Shown here piece after piece: positions 7,412 to 17,852 of a stretch of 44,209 nt of DNA. The translations under genes were made by a program, and so were the position numbers. This stretch comes from a bacterium HR08 (GTDB lineage: Bacteria; Acidobacteriota; Blastocatellia; HR10): positions 1-44,209 of the forward strand of contig BEHK01000006.1 of NCBI GenBank assembly GCA_002898775.1, given 5' to 3'. The notes under the pieces are model-generated. The model worked only from the letters and a program-made list of their open reading frames with translations, ran no database searches and had not been told where the DNA came from. The stretch's first letter is position 1. Every line of letters begins with the position of its first letter.

Positions 7412-9811
7412 ATGATGGGGTGGACTCGAGGCATCGGACTGAGTGTGATCATCAGCCTCAGCAGCGCGGGCGGTGTGTTCGCTGCGCCGTCGCGTCCGGA
7501 TAGGGCGCCGCTGCCCGTGGTCGCGCCGGAAGCGGTCGGGATGTCGTCTCGACATCTGGCGCATATTGATGCGATCGTGCAGGAGGCGATCGCCCGTCGA
7601 GAATTGCCCGGCGCCGTCATCCTCGTCGCCCGTCAGGGGCGCATCGTCTATTGGCGAGCGTTCGGCGACCGCGCCGTGGAGCCCGAGCGGATTCCGATGA
7701 CGCGCGATACCGTCTTCGATCTGGCTTCGCTCACGAAGGTCGTGGCCACGGCCACATCGGTGATGATCTTGGTCGAGCGGGGGAAGATCCGCCTGGGCGA
7801 TCCGGTCGCCCGTTACATCCCCGAATTTGCGCAGAACGGAAAGGAGCGGATCACGATCGAGCAACTCCTGCAGCATCGCGGGGGGCTCATCGCCGATAAC
7901 GATCTGGCCGACTACCGGGACGGACCGGAGAAGGCTCTGGAGCGGATTTACGCCTTAAGGACGGTGGCCGAGCCGGGCACGCGCTTCATCTACAGCGATG
8001 TCGGGTATATCGTGCTCGGGGAACTCGTGCGCCGGGTCTCGGGGCAACGCCTGGATGACTTCGCCCGCGAGCACATCTTCCGGCCGCTCGGCATGATGGA
8101 GACGACGTTCACACCCACCGGAGCGCTGCGCGAGCGTTGCGCTCCGACCGAACGGCGCGAGGGGCGGTGGATGATCGGCGAGGTCCACGATCCGCGCGCG
8201 TATGCGCTCGGCGGCGTCGCCGGCCATGCCGGCCTCTTCTCGACGGCGCGCGATCTGGCTATCTACTGCCAGATGATGCTCAACGGGGGGACATTTCGTG
8301 GCGTACGCATCCTCAGCCCCTTGAGCGTGCGGCGCATGATCGAGGTGCGCCACCTGCCGCCGGGCGAGATGCGCGGCCTCGGCTGGGATGTCCATACGGG
8401 ATATTCCTCCAATCGCGGCGATCTCTTCCCGATCGGTTCGTTCGGGCACACGGGATTCACGGGCACCTCGCTCTGGATTGATCCAGCGAGCCGGACCTTC
8501 GTCATCTTCTTGAGCAATCGCGTGCATCCGGATGGTCGTGGCGATGTGACGTCGCTGCGCGGGCGCGTGGCTTCGGTCGTCGCGGCGGCGATCCTTCGAC
8601 CACCCCTGCCGGAGCTGTGGTCTCCCCCGTGGGCGATCGCACCTCACGTCGAGCGTCCCCGAGCGCGCGCGCCTGTGGAAACAACCTCTGTGCTCAACGG
8701 CATTGACGTCTTGCGCCGCGATGGATTTCGGCTGCTCGAAGGTCGGCGCGTCGGGGTGATCACTAATCATACGGGGCGGGCGCGCGATGGAACGAGTACG
8801 ATTGATCTGCTCGCGCGCGCCCCGAAGGTGACGCTCGTGGCGCTCTTCAGTCCCGAGCACGGGTTGCGCGGACAAGCCGATGGGCCCGTCGGCGATGCCG
8901 TGGATGAGAAGACGGGACTTCCCATCTACAGCCTCTACGGGCCGCGACGGCGGCCGACGGCCGAGATGTTGCGCGGTCTGGATACGCTCGTCTTCGACAT
9001 CCAGGATATCGGCGCGCGGTTCTACACGTACATCACGACGATGGGCTACGCCATGGAAGAAGCGGCCGCGCGCGGCATCCGCTTCATCGTGCTCGATCGT
9101 CCGAATCCGATCAATGGGCAGGATGTGGAAGGGTCGGTGGCCGATCCCGATGCCCTCTCCTTCACGGCGTACCATCCGATCCCCATTCGACATGGGATGA
9201 CGATCGGCGAGTTGGCCCTGCTGTTCAACGCCGAGCGAAAGATCGGGGCTGATCTCCACGTCGTGAAGATGGAGGGATGGAAGCGCGAGTACTGGTTCGA
9301 TCAGACGGATCAGGAGTGGGTGAACCCGTCGCCCAATATGCGAAGCTTGACGGCGGCGACGCTCTATCCGGGGGTCGCCCTTTTGGAGACGACCAACGTT
9401 TCGGTCGGGCGCGGGACGGATCGGCCGTTCGAACTGTTCGGCGCGCCATGGATGGATGGGCGACGCGTGGCTGAGGAGTTGAATCGGCGCGATATCCCCG
9501 GTGTGCGCTTCGTCCCCATTCGGTTCACGCCGCGCGCGAGCCCGTTCGCCGGTGAGGAATGTGGGGGGGTGGCCATCGTCGTCACCGAACGCGCGGCCGT
9601 GCGCCCCGTGCGTTTGGGGATCGAGATCGCCGTCGTCCTGCATCGGCTCTATCCGGAGACTTGGCGGGTGGATGCGTTCGGGCGCTTGCTCGCCCATCGC
9701 CGCACGCTCGAGTTGCTCAAAAGTGGCGCCGAGGCCGAGACCATCGAGCGCGCGTGGCTGACGGAGCTGGAGCGCTTCCGGCACATCCGCCAGCGGTATC
9801 TCCTCTATTGA
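7412..9811 (+). CDS. Secreted fusion: beta-lactamase-fold serine hydrolase (AmiE-like) + DUF1343 (NamZ-like exo-beta-N-acetylmuramidase)
   Basis: Signal peptide MMGWTRGIGLSVIISLSSAGGVFA; SLTK (SxxK) in FDLASLTKV; YSDVGY; then FRLLEGRRVGVITNHTGRARDGTSTIDLL...FSPEHGLRGQADG...YSLYGPRRRPTAEMLRGLDTLVFDIQDIGARFYTYITTMGYAMEEAA typical of DUF1343. Confidence 0.93.
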   Translation: MMGWTRGIGLSVIISLSSAGGVFAAPSRPDRAPLPVVAPEAVGMSSRHLAHIDAIVQEAIARRELPGAVILVARQGRIVYWRAFGDRAVEPERIPMTRDTVFDLASLTKVVATATSVMILVERGKIRLGDPVARYIPEFAQNGKERITIEQLLQHRGGLIADNDLADYRDGPEKALERIYALRTVAEPGTRFIYSDVGYIVLGELVRRVSGQRLDDFAREHIFRPLGMMETTFTPTGALRERCAPTERREGRWMIGEVHDPRAYALGGVAGHAGLFSTARDLAIYCQMMLNGGTFRGVRILSPLSVRRMIEVRHLPPGEMRGLGWDVHTGYSSNRGDLFPIGSFGHTGFTGTSLWIDPASRTFVIFLSNRVHPDGRGDVTSLRGRVASVVAAAILRPPLPELWSPPWAIAPHVERPRARAPVETTSVLNGIDVLRRDGFRLLEGRRVGVITNHTGRARDGTSTIDLLARAPKVTLVALFSPEHGLRGQADGPVGDAVDEKTGLPIYSLYGPRRRPTAEMLRGLDTLVFDIQDIGARFYTYITTMGYAMEEAAARGIRFIVLDRPNPINGQDVEGSVADPDALSFTAYHPIPIRHGMTIGELALLFNAERKIGADLHVVKMEGWKREYWFDQTDQEWVNPSPNMRSLTAATLYPGVALLETTNVSVGRGTDRPFELFGAPWMDGRRVAEELNRRDIPGVRFVPIRFTPRASPFAGEECGGVAIVVTERAAVRPVRLGIEIAVVLHRLYPETWRVDAFGRLLAHRRTLELLKSGAEAETIERAWLTELERFRHIRQRYLLY

Positions 9812-9841
9812 GCGCGCCGTTCGATCCGACGATGAAGAGCC

Positions 9842-10261
9842 TCACGCTTCCTCTGAGGGCCGTTTCACCACCTGCTCCGGCGTCGAACGTCCACGCTCGG
9901 TGCGGTCGAAATCCGCGTCGAAGCTCACCAGGACCAGATCGTGCGCTTCTGCCGCGACGTATTGGTAGGCATCGTCGAAATCCAGGTGAAACTGCGACAT
10001 GACGGCTGGAATGCGGGAGAGATGTTCCGCGTCTAAGACGAGGCGCCTAACACCAGCATTGAGGAACACATCGTGGATGAATTCCGCAAAAAGGACACCC
10101 TTGTCCAATCGCGTGAGGATGAGCCCGATGGGGTATAGCGAGAACTCGGTCAGAGCGAGGTCGTGGCCCGCATGATGATCCAAAAACGCGCGCACTGATT
10201 CTGCGCGCTCTCGATCTAAGAGCAGCTCCAGCCAGACGTTCGTATCAACGAGATACTTCAT
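9842..10261 (-). CDS. PIN-domain protein, VapC-like toxin
   Basis: MKYLVDTNVWLELLLDRERAESVRAFLDHH...LDFDDAYQYVAAEAHDLVLVSFDADFDRT; PIN acidic residues present. Confidence 0.86.
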   Translation of the reverse strand: MKYLVDTNVWLELLLDRERAESVRAFLDHHAGHDLALTEFSLYPIGLILTRLDKGVLFAEFIHDVFLNAGVRRLVLDAEHLSRIPAVMSQFHLDFDDAYQYVAAEAHDLVLVSFDADFDRTERGRSTPEQVVKRPSEEA

Positions 10262-10511
10262 CTCGGATTCCCTGCACCCACCACTCCATGGCCTTCTGCT
10301 GTAATCCCGTGCTCGTGAACGTGTCGCGATACTCGCGCAATCCTCCCGCCCACGTCATCTTGAATTTCCCGGAGGGTCGCGCGCGCTCTCGTCGTTTCAT
10401 GAGCAGGAACTCGATGAAGTCACGTACCTCTTCGCGAAACTCTTGCGGAAGCTCGCGAATCAACTCCTCCAAAGGCTTGCTCGGCTCAGAAGCCATCGCC
10501 GTTCCCTCCAT
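10245..10511 (-). CDS. DUF2281-type antitoxin-like protein paired with the PIN protein
   Basis: LEELIRELPQEFREEVRDFIEFLLMKRRER...KFKMTWAGGLREYRD; 17-bp overlap with the PIN gene; real start may be the internal MASEPSK. Confidence 0.78.
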   Translation of the reverse strand: MEGTAMASEPSKPLEELIRELPQEFREEVRDFIEFLLMKRRERARPSGKFKMTWAGGLREYRDTFTSTGLQQKAMEWWVQGIRDEVSR

Positions 10512-10764
10512 CGCGGATCTGCAGAAGCGCTCCTCCTGGCGAGAGCGGGATTTCGACGGCGCATCTTCTCCTCGGATCGCCGACGGCCATCTCTCTCGAG
10601 CGGGTCATCCCGCGGCTCTGTGAGCGACATGCTCGCACCTTTTTTCCCCCTCACTCGGCGGAATGGAAGAGGCAATGATACCACATCGGCATGGAGCGCT
10701 CACTAGCCCCTGCGATGCCTGCGGTGATCGCTCGTTCTCCCCGCCAGGAGATGACGCGCGTCCT

Positions 10765-10845
10765 TCAGCCCAGGGGTCGTTCCAATACACGCTCCGGCGT
10801 CGCACGTCCACGCGCGGTGCGGTCGAAATCCGCGTCGACGCTCGT
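10765..10845 (-). pseudogene. Decayed 3' fragment of a second vapC-like gene
   Basis: Minus-strand SVDADFDRTARGRATPERVLERPLG* mirrors the intact VapC end SFDADFDRTERGRSTPEQVVKRPSEEA*; 50/53 nt identity between 9874-9926 and 10791-10843. Confidence 0.8.
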
Positions 10846-10904
10846 CGTGACGGCGCCTTGACCGACGATCTCCACAGGCGGGAGCTCTGGGGTTCGGAAA
10901 AGAA

Positions 10905-12530
10905 TCACTCGGTCTCGCCGCGCAGGATGGCGGGGAGCGTCCGCAGCAGGATCTTCACGTCGAGCCAGAGCGACCAGTGCTCGATGTAATAGAGGTCCAG
11001 CTCGACCATGCGCTCGAAGGGGAGGCGATTGCGCCCGCTCACTTGCCAGAGTCCAGTGATCCCCGGCTTCACGTCGAGCCGCTTCCGGTGCCAGCTCGAG
11101 TAGTGTTCGACCTCGTAGGGGATAGGGGGGCGCGGCCCGACCACGCTCATCTCGCCTTTGAGCACGTTGAAGAGCTGCGGCAGCTCATCCAAGCTCCAGC
11201 GCCGAAGCCAGCGTCCGACGCGCGTGATGCGACGATCGTTCGGGACTTTCCCGTAGAGGATCCGGGGGGCATCTTGCTTCGGATGGCGCGCGTTGGACCG
11301 GCATGGCGAGGGCTCCGCGGAGACCGCGCGGAGCGATCCGCGGATCGCACGGGCCATCAGCTCGCGATGCGGCCATTCATCGGCGTCGGCGCGCATCGTG
11401 CGGAATTTGTAGAGGGTGAACAAGCGCCCATCCATGCCGACGCGCTCCTGGCGAAAGAGGATGGGGCCGCGCGAATCGAGCTTGATGAGCACCGCGATAA
11501 GCAAGAGCAAGGGGCTCAGGAGAATCAGCGCCAGCAGCGAGAGGATCACATCGAAGGCGCGCTTGAGATGACGGTTCGGCCCGCGCAAGGGGTCCTGAAA
11601 GAGCCTGATCATCGGGAGCGTGCCGATCTGCTCCAGCTCGGTCTTGCTGGGGAGGCAGCTCAGGAGGTTCGGGACGAGGCTGAAGGCGACGCGACTCGTG
11701 CGCCAGCAGCGCAGGACCGTCTCAAAGAGCACGTCCGGGTTCATCTTCGGGTCGGTGATGAAGACCCGCTCGATGCGGAATCGGCGGACGATCTCCGGCA
11801 GATCCTCGACGTGCCCCAGGCACGGGGGAGGAGACGCGGATGTGCGCTCCGCGCGCGGGGCCGTGGAGAGCACGCCCACGATGTGATACCCGAGCTGCGG
11901 CTTCGCGCGCATCTCGGCGAGGCAGAGATCGGCCAACTCACCTTCGCCCACGATCACCGCCGGGATGAGATTATGACCACGCCGTCGCGCGAGGATTTGC
12001 GCGCGGCGCACGATCCCGCGCACGCCGAGTACGGCCAACGTGAGCAATCCCCAGTGCAGGAGGAAGATGCCGCGCGAGTACGAGAATTCGCGGAATTCGA
12101 AGATGCCCCGGTACATGAAGGCGACGACGATCAGCACGAGCGAAGTCATCGTCGTCGCTCGCAAGGTGCCGAAGACATCATCGAGCCACGAGAACTCTCC
12201 TTTGAGCGCATAAAGCCGCGCCGATCGCAGCCAGAGGATCAACGGAACCGGAGCGAGCGCGCACAGTTCCAGATAGGGGCGAAACGCCTCTAGCGTGAGC
12301 GTCCTGGCCAGTTCGCGCGGATGCGGGAGAGCGAGAATGTCGCTCACCGTCGGCGGCCACGGGATGTAGCGCAACCGGTAGGCGATGAGGAACGTCCCAC
12401 CAGCGAGCACGGCATCGGTCAATCCCAGCAGTCCTTGAGCCAGCGGCAGGAGAGCGAGTCGCGAGGCGGCGCGTTCCGGCCGCCTCTCCTCGGACGATTG
12501 CGCGTGTGGAGCCTGCGCGATACCGGTCAC
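10905..12530 (-). CDS. Polyprenyl-phosphate glycosyl-1-phosphate transferase (exopolysaccharide sugar transferase)
   Basis: N-terminal TM segments, [57 protein letters not shown]..., [41 protein letters not shown] start. Confidence 0.93.
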   Translation of the reverse strand: MTGIAQAPHAQSSEERRPERAASRLALLPLAQGLLGLTDAVLAGGTFLIAYRLRYIPWPPTVSDILALPHPRELARTLTLEAFRPYLELCALAPVPLILWLRSARLYALKGEFSWLDDVFGTLRATTMTSLVLIVVAFMYRGIFEFREFSYSRGIFLLHWGLLTLAVLGVRGIVRRAQILARRRGHNLIPAVIVGEGELADLCLAEMRAKPQLGYHIVGVLSTAPRAERTSASPPPCLGHVEDLPEIVRRFRIERVFITDPKMNPDVLFETVLRCWRTSRVAFSLVPNLLSCLPSKTELEQIGTLPMIRLFQDPLRGPNRHLKRAFDVILSLLALILLSPLLLLIAVLIKLDSRGPILFRQERVGMDGRLFTLYKFRTMRADADEWPHRELMARAIRGSLRAVSAEPSPCRSNARHPKQDAPRILYGKVPNDRRITRVGRWLRRWSLDELPQLFNVLKGEMSVVGPRPPIPYEVEHYSSWHRKRLDVKPGITGLWQVSGRNRLPFERMVELDLYYIEHWSLWLDVKILLRTLPAILRGETE

Positions 12531-12537
12531 GAGCGTG

Positions 12538-12567
12538 ATTATATTCGGTCGCTCAGGAGGCGCGCAA
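12538..12567 (-). promoter_or_regulatory. Candidate promoter TTGCGC-N18-TATAAT, 7 nt from the GTG start of the sugar transferase
   Basis: ATTATA at 12538-12543 on + (TATAAT on -), TTGCGC complement about 18 nt further. Confidence 0.55.
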
Positions 12568-12596
12568 ACAGGTCGGGAGCGGGCGCTGCCGGATGG

Positions 12597-13757
12597 TCAT
12601 TCGTTCTTTCGCGCGACCATCGCGCGATAGAGGTTCGCGATCGCCTCGACCATACGCTCGCGAGAGAAGTGCCGGCGCACGCGCTCGCGGCCCCGTCGCC
12701 CCATCTCCCGCGCGCGCTCCGGATGAGCGAGGAGGAGGGCGATAGCCTCGGCCAGTTGTTCAGGCGCGCGCGGGGAGACCAGCAGACCGGTCTCCCCATC
12801 CACAACCACTTCCGGTACGCCATCCACGCGCGTGGCCACGACCGGACGTGCGGCCGCCATCGCCTCCAGGACCGAGAACGGCATCCCTTCGTAGAGTGAC
12901 GAGAGGACGAAGACATCCATAGCCGCCAAGAGGCGTGGCACGTCCTCTCGGTATCCGGTGAAGCGCACGCTCGCGCGCAGCCCCTGCGCTTCGACCAGGC
13001 GTTCCAACGCCGCGCGACGCTCTCCATCGCCGACGATGAGAAACTGCGCCTCGGGAAAGCGCCGGCGCACGCTCGCCGCGGCTTCGACGAGGTCCTCTGT
13101 CGCTTTCTGCGGTGAGAGCCGGCCCACCGTCCCAATAATAGGCGCACGGATGTTCAATCCGAATTCCTCCGCGACCGAGGCGCGCGTCCCCTCAATGGGG
13201 AAGTCCTCGAGGCGAACGCCGTGCGGGACGACCACGAGTTTCTCCGGGGCGATGGGATACTGAGCGAGCGCCCGCCGCCGATTCGTCTCCGAATCCACGA
13301 GCATGCGGTGGACGCACCGATAGGCGAGTTGGAGGACGAGACGCCCTTTCCACGTGTAGGCGCTCGGGGCGAGCGTGGGCAGATGGTTCGTCGCGATTCG
13401 CGCGGGAACGCCCGCCAGCGCGGCTGCCAGGATGACGTACCGGCAGGCGAACGGGTGATGCAGATTGAAATGGACGAGGTCCGGCCGATGGTGTCGGAAG
13501 AACCGGACCAGAGCGGGCAGGTGCTGCGGGCGCTCACCGGGCAGCGGATGGAGGGGCAGTCCGACGCGACGCGCCCATTCCAGAAGCGGCGCCAGCGTTT
13601 CCGTCTGCGGGCAGACCAGACTCACGGCCCACGCCTCGCGCTCCAAGCCCTCGATGAGATGGCGCAGGTAGGCTTCCGCGCCGCCCCAATGGCGGCTCTC
13701 CAGGATGTACATGAGCCTCGGCTTTCGCTCTTCCTTATAATGATGCGCGCTCGCCAT
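12597..13757 (-). CDS. GT4-family glycosyltransferase
   Basis: MYILESRHWGGAEAYLRHLIEGLE...IIGTVGRLSPQKATEDLVEAAASVRRRFPEAQFLIVGDGERRAALE...VLSSLYEGMPFSVLEAMAAARPVVATRVDGVPEVV; start may be internal at 13712. Confidence 0.92.
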   Translation of the reverse strand: MASAHHYKEERKPRLMYILESRHWGGAEAYLRHLIEGLEREAWAVSLVCPQTETLAPLLEWARRVGLPLHPLPGERPQHLPALVRFFRHHRPDLVHFNLHHPFACRYVILAAALAGVPARIATNHLPTLAPSAYTWKGRLVLQLAYRCVHRMLVDSETNRRRALAQYPIAPEKLVVVPHGVRLEDFPIEGTRASVAEEFGLNIRAPIIGTVGRLSPQKATEDLVEAAASVRRRFPEAQFLIVGDGERRAALERLVEAQGLRASVRFTGYREDVPRLLAAMDVFVLSSLYEGMPFSVLEAMAAARPVVATRVDGVPEVVVDGETGLLVSPRAPEQLAEAIALLLAHPERAREMGRRGRERVRRHFSRERMVEAIANLYRAMVARKNE

Positions 13758-13784
13758 CGGCTCGGAAAGTCACCTCGCGAGACG

Positions 13785-14735
13785 TCAGCGCTCTTCGGTC
13801 AGCTCGCGCACCTTACGCGCGTAAGCCTCAAGGCCCTCGGCGTAGTCCAGAGGCGAGAGGAAGATCTTGTGGTGGGCGATGAGCGTCCAGCGCACGAGGC
13901 GTCGGGCGATCGAGAAGAGGAACCACAGCGGCGTTCGCCGATCGTGGCGATCCCCCAGACGCTCGCGCAGGTGCGCGAGCCCGCGTTCAATGTGGTCCGG
14001 CGCGCGATAGTCGGGGACGATCGGGCGCACGCGCAGCACGTGGAACCCACAAGCGGCGAGCAAGCGCGTGAGCGTCCGCGCGGTGAAGAAGCTCACGTGT
14101 TCCGGCGGCTTGAATTCCGTCCAGCGGGCCGGAGCGCGAGAGACGACGCGATGTCCGGCGTTCGGCGTCGAGAGCGCCAGGAGCCCGCCTGGACGCAGGA
14201 GCCGGTTCAACCGTCGCAGCTCGGCGCGCGGATCGGGAACGTGTTCGAGGTATTCCCACACGGTGATGACGTCGAACACGCGCCCTTCGCGGAGGAGGGG
14301 CGCGGGCGAGGCGATGATCGGTCGCCCCGTGAGGCGTTCAGCCTCGCGCGCCGCCTCCGGCGCGATCTCGATGCCCGAGACGACCCACCCGCGCTCTTGC
14401 GCGACCCGGAGGAAGATGCCGGTCGCGCATCCGACATCGAGGAGCGTCCCTCGCTCCACATAGCGTTCGATCATCGCCAGGCGCTCGCGCGCTCGTGCCT
14501 CCCACACGGGGCGCAAGGCCGCGTAGTCCGCGTAGCCGAAAGCTCCGGCACCGCGAAAATACGACGGATCGGTGTAGAGCGCCCGGAGGGTCTCTGGAGT
14601 CGGTGGCGGATGAACGAAGAGAAAGGAGCAAGCTGAGCAGCGCACGATCGTGTACCCGTTCTTCTCCAGAAACGGCGCGAAGCGGTCATCTCCGCACACG
14701 GCGCATGCGCGCGCCATAGGCGAGCTCATCCTCAT
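13785..14735 (-). CDS. Class I SAM-dependent methyltransferase with N-terminal zinc-ribbon-like CxxC pairs
   Basis: CAVCGDDRFAPFLEKNGYTIVRCSACSFLFVHPPP; LLDVGCATGIFLRVAQERGWVVSGIEI; ATGA overlap with the upstream gene. Confidence 0.9.
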   Translation of the reverse strand: MRMSSPMARACAVCGDDRFAPFLEKNGYTIVRCSACSFLFVHPPPTPETLRALYTDPSYFRGAGAFGYADYAALRPVWEARARERLAMIERYVERGTLLDVGCATGIFLRVAQERGWVVSGIEIAPEAAREAERLTGRPIIASPAPLLREGRVFDVITVWEYLEHVPDPRAELRRLNRLLRPGGLLALSTPNAGHRVVSRAPARWTEFKPPEHVSFFTARTLTRLLAACGFHVLRVRPIVPDYRAPDHIERGLAHLRERLGDRHDRRTPLWFLFSIARRLVRWTLIAHHKIFLSPLDYAEGLEAYARKVRELTEER

Positions 14736-15628
14736 GCCCCTTGCTCTTGCGGCGTCACGCCGGCCATCTCTTCGAGGACCTTGAGAACGGCCGAGTAATC
14801 CTCCTCGCCGAAGCCTCGGGCTACCGCGGTGACGAAGAGTTCGCGAATGACGCTCAGGACGGGCAGCGGGACATTCGCGCGCCGAGCGGCCTCCAGCGCC
14901 AGGTCCACATCCTTCAGCATGTGCCGCGTGTAGAAATTCGGGCGGAAGTTTCGCTCTCGCATCGTTCGTCCCTTCGATTGATACATCGGCGCGTTCAACG
15001 CCGAGGCGTCCAGGATCTCGAGGAGGCGATCCGGCGAGATGCCGACGCGGCGGCCGAAGACGAACGCCTGAGCGAGCGTGAGGATCATGCCGGCGATGAA
15101 CGAATTGGCGATGAGCTTCATGTGGGTCGCCTGCGCGATCCGTTCGAAGTACCAGATTCGATGTCCGAGCACGCGCAGGACGGGCTCGCACCGCTGGTAG
15201 GCCTGAGGGTCTCCGCCGACGAAGATCAGGAGCTTTCCTTCGGCGGCCTGTCGCCAATTCCCCAACACCGGCGCGTGGAGGAAGGCCGCCTCGCGCTCGC
15301 GGTACGCGCGCTCCAAACGTTCGGTCGTCTCCGGTGAGACCGTGCTCATATCCACGTGAATCGTGTTCGGACGGATCCCTCGAAGGATGCCCTCCGGGCC
15401 GCGCGCGATCTCCTCCAAGGCCGCGGAATCAGAGACCATCGTGAGGATGAGCGCGCTCCGATGCGCGACCTCCTCGGGGGAATGGGCCCATTGGGCCCCC
15501 CGCGCGCGAAGCGGCTCCGCTTTCTGCGGCGTGCGATTGAAGACCGTCAGCGCATATCCGGCATCCAGGAGCCGTTCCGCCATCGGACGCCCCATGATGC
15601 CCAAGCCGATGAAGCCGATGTCGCGCAT
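14732..15628 (-). CDS. NAD(P)-dependent oxidoreductase, 3-hydroxyisobutyrate dehydrogenase/GLYR1 family
   Basis: MRDIGFIGLGIMGRPMAERLLDAGYALTVFNRTPQKAEPL...DMSTVSPETTERL...APVLGNWRQAAEGKLLIFVGG...KLIANSFIAG. Confidence 0.92.
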   Translation of the reverse strand: MRDIGFIGLGIMGRPMAERLLDAGYALTVFNRTPQKAEPLRARGAQWAHSPEEVAHRSALILTMVSDSAALEEIARGPEGILRGIRPNTIHVDMSTVSPETTERLERAYREREAAFLHAPVLGNWRQAAEGKLLIFVGGDPQAYQRCEPVLRVLGHRIWYFERIAQATHMKLIANSFIAGMILTLAQAFVFGRRVGISPDRLLEILDASALNAPMYQSKGRTMRERNFRPNFYTRHMLKDVDLALEAARRANVPLPVLSVIRELFVTAVARGFGEEDYSAVLKVLEEMAGVTPQEQGA

Positions 15629-15660
15629 GAGCTCCCTCCTTGTGCGAGCGATCCGTGAGA

Positions 15661-15689
15661 ATCTTAAGATCGGCGCGCGCGGGGGGCAA
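15661..15689 (-). promoter_or_regulatory. Candidate promoter TTGCCC-N17-TAAGAT for the oxidoreductase/methyltransferase genes
   Basis: Complement hexamers at 15684-15689 and 15661-15666; SD AAGGAGGGAG before ATG 15628. Confidence 0.45.
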
Positions 15690-15708
15690 GGAATCCCTCG
15701 CTCGGAAG

Positions 15709-15738
15709 TTGCCCATCCTCCGGCATGCCCCCTACAAT
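15709..15738 (+). promoter_or_regulatory. Candidate promoter TTGCCC-N18-TACAAT for the Ser/Thr kinase gene
   Basis: Hexamers at 15709-15714 and 15733-15738. Confidence 0.5.
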
Positions 15739-15749
15739 TAGGCGGGAGG

Positions 15750-17819
15750 ATGCGGAGCGCTGTGAGGGGGATGATCGGAAGGACACTGGGGCATTATAAG
15801 CTCCTGGAGGAGCTCGGGCATGGAGGCATGGGGACGGTCTACAAGGCGCGCGATCTGGCGTTGGATCGGATCGTCGTGGTGAAAGTCCTCTCGCCCGACC
15901 TCATGACGGATGCCGACGCTCGGCGTCGTTTCTGGCGCGAAGCGCGCTTGGCCTCGGCTTTGGATCACCCGAACATCTGCACGATCTATGGGATCGAGGA
16001 GGCCGATGGGTATTCGTTCATCGTGATGCAGTACGTCGAAGGGAAGACGTTGAAGCGGATCATCAACGGACGTCCCCTTCGGCTGGAGGGGTTGCTCTCC
16101 ATCGCCCTGCAGGCGGCGGATGCAGTAGCGACGGCTCATGCGCGGGGCATCATCCATCGGGACATCAAATCGGCCAACATCATGGTGACGGAGCGCGGAC
16201 AGGTCAAGGTGCTCGATTTCGGGTTGGCGAAGCTCGCCGAGAGATCGCGCGCGACGGAGGCGGCGGACCTGACGCAGGCTGGCGCGACGCTCGGGACGCC
16301 CTCCTACATGTCGCCCGAGCAGGCGCGAGGCGAGCGCGTGGATCATCGGAGCGACATCTTCTCCTTCGGCGTGGTGCTTTATGAGATGGCGACCGGGCGC
16401 GTGCCCTTCAAGGGGGAGAGCCGCATCGAGACGATGCACGCCGTCATCCACGATCGCGCGCGACCCGTTCGCGATCTGAATTCGCGCATCCCCCCTCGTC
16501 TGGCCGCGCTCATCGAGCGCGCGATCGAGAAGGATCCGGGCGATCGGTATCAGACCATGACCGATCTGCTCGCGGCGTTGAAACAGGTGGCCGTCGAGGT
16601 CGGACTCATCGCGCGCGTGCCTGACGGCGTGGTGACGCCGTTCATCCCGGCGAGTCGGCCCGCGCGTCTTCGAGCCGCGTGGCGGAAGGTGCGCGCCCTC
16701 GTCGGCCTGGGCCGTCGGGAGCGGACCCTCTCCGGCGAAGCGCGCGCTTCGGCGAGCGTGGACTTCTCGCTCATTGAAGGGCCTCGGCGTGCGCTCGCCA
16801 TCCTCCCCTTCCGCAACTTGAGCGGTCATCCTGAGGATGAGATCTACGGACGCTCTCTGGCGGAGCATTTGACGACCGAGCTGGCGAAATTCAAAACGGT
16901 GACGGTTCGTCCGGCGAGCTTGTTGGAGAGGGAAGGGGATCGTCTCGGCGATCCGCGCCGCATCGGGAGACAGCTCCAGGTGGATGCCGTGCTGACGGGG
17001 GCCTTCTTCCGATCGGGGGAGCGCCTGCGGGTGACGGCGCAGCTGCTGGACGCGCGCAGCGGCGATATCCTCTGGAGCGAGAAGATTGACTCTCGCCTGG
17101 GGGACGTCCTCGCGCTTCAGGATCGCATCTCACAGAAGGTGATCGAGGGCTTGGCGGCCGGGGCGATGCCGGTCAATCCGCTGGAGCTGGTGCGCGACGA
17201 AGATGAGGCCGTTCGCATGGACGCCGTGCGCATGCTCGCGTTCTCGCGCGATCCGCGCGCGATCCCCGCGCTCGTGGAGGCTCTGGCTGATCCCAGCCTC
17301 GGGGTCAAAGCTGCAGCCTCGGAGGCGCTCGTGCGCAAGGGGAGTGCGGCCGTCGGCCCGACGATCGAGCGGTTGACGGAAGCGCTCGATGCCGGCGATG
17401 TCCTGACGGCGCGCTTCGCGGCGAAGACGCTCGGCTTGATCGGCGATGGAGCGATCGCCCCCGTGTTGCGCGAGCTGCTGACGAGCGAGGATCGGTTCGT
17501 CGTCGCGGAGAGCGCGCTGGCGCTCGGTCGGCTGCGCGATCGAGAGGCTGTACCGCGACTCCTGGAGATGCTCGCGATCGAAGATCGGAACGTGCGCTTC
17601 GCCGTGGTCTCCGCCTTGGGGCAGATCGCAGATGCGCGGGCGCAAGCAGCGCTCCAGGAGTGCTTGCGGGATGAGGATGAGGGCGTGCGGGCTCAGGCGC
17701 GATGGGCGCTGGCGCGCATCCGACGGCGGCATCCGCTTGAGGCCCCCTCTCCGTGTCCTCCCACACCGGAGTCCGCGCGAGAAGATGGGGATCGCGCGGG
17801 ATCGTCGTCGGTGCCGTGA
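15750..17819 (+). CDS. Ser/Thr protein kinase with TolB/FlgO-like domain and C-terminal HEAT repeats
   Basis: [103 protein letters not shown]...[41 protein letters not shown]-lyase-like repeats. Start could be 15771. Confidence 0.93.
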   Translation: MRSAVRGMIGRTLGHYKLLEELGHGGMGTVYKARDLALDRIVVVKVLSPDLMTDADARRRFWREARLASALDHPNICTIYGIEEADGYSFIVMQYVEGKTLKRIINGRPLRLEGLLSIALQAADAVATAHARGIIHRDIKSANIMVTERGQVKVLDFGLAKLAERSRATEAADLTQAGATLGTPSYMSPEQARGERVDHRSDIFSFGVVLYEMATGRVPFKGESRIETMHAVIHDRARPVRDLNSRIPPRLAALIERAIEKDPGDRYQTMTDLLAALKQVAVEVGLIARVPDGVVTPFIPASRPARLRAAWRKVRALVGLGRRERTLSGEARASASVDFSLIEGPRRALAILPFRNLSGHPEDEIYGRSLAEHLTTELAKFKTVTVRPASLLEREGDRLGDPRRIGRQLQVDAVLTGAFFRSGERLRVTAQLLDARSGDILWSEKIDSRLGDVLALQDRISQKVIEGLAAGAMPVNPLELVRDEDEAVRMDAVRMLAFSRDPRAIPALVEALADPSLGVKAAASEALVRKGSAAVGPTIERLTEALDAGDVLTARFAAKTLGLIGDGAIAPVLRELLTSEDRFVVAESALALGRLRDREAVPRLLEMLAIEDRNVRFAVVSALGQIADARAQAALQECLRDEDEGVRAQARWALARIRRRHPLEAPSPCPPTPESAREDGDRAGSSSVP

Positions 17820-17852
17820 GGGAGGGGTGATCCCGGGCGATCGTCGTGGGCG

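Noticed and set aside
7955-9784. 609-aa minus-strand ORF opposite the hydrolase/DUF1343 fusion
   Set aside because: Same GC-rich antisense artefact; no recognisable motifs.
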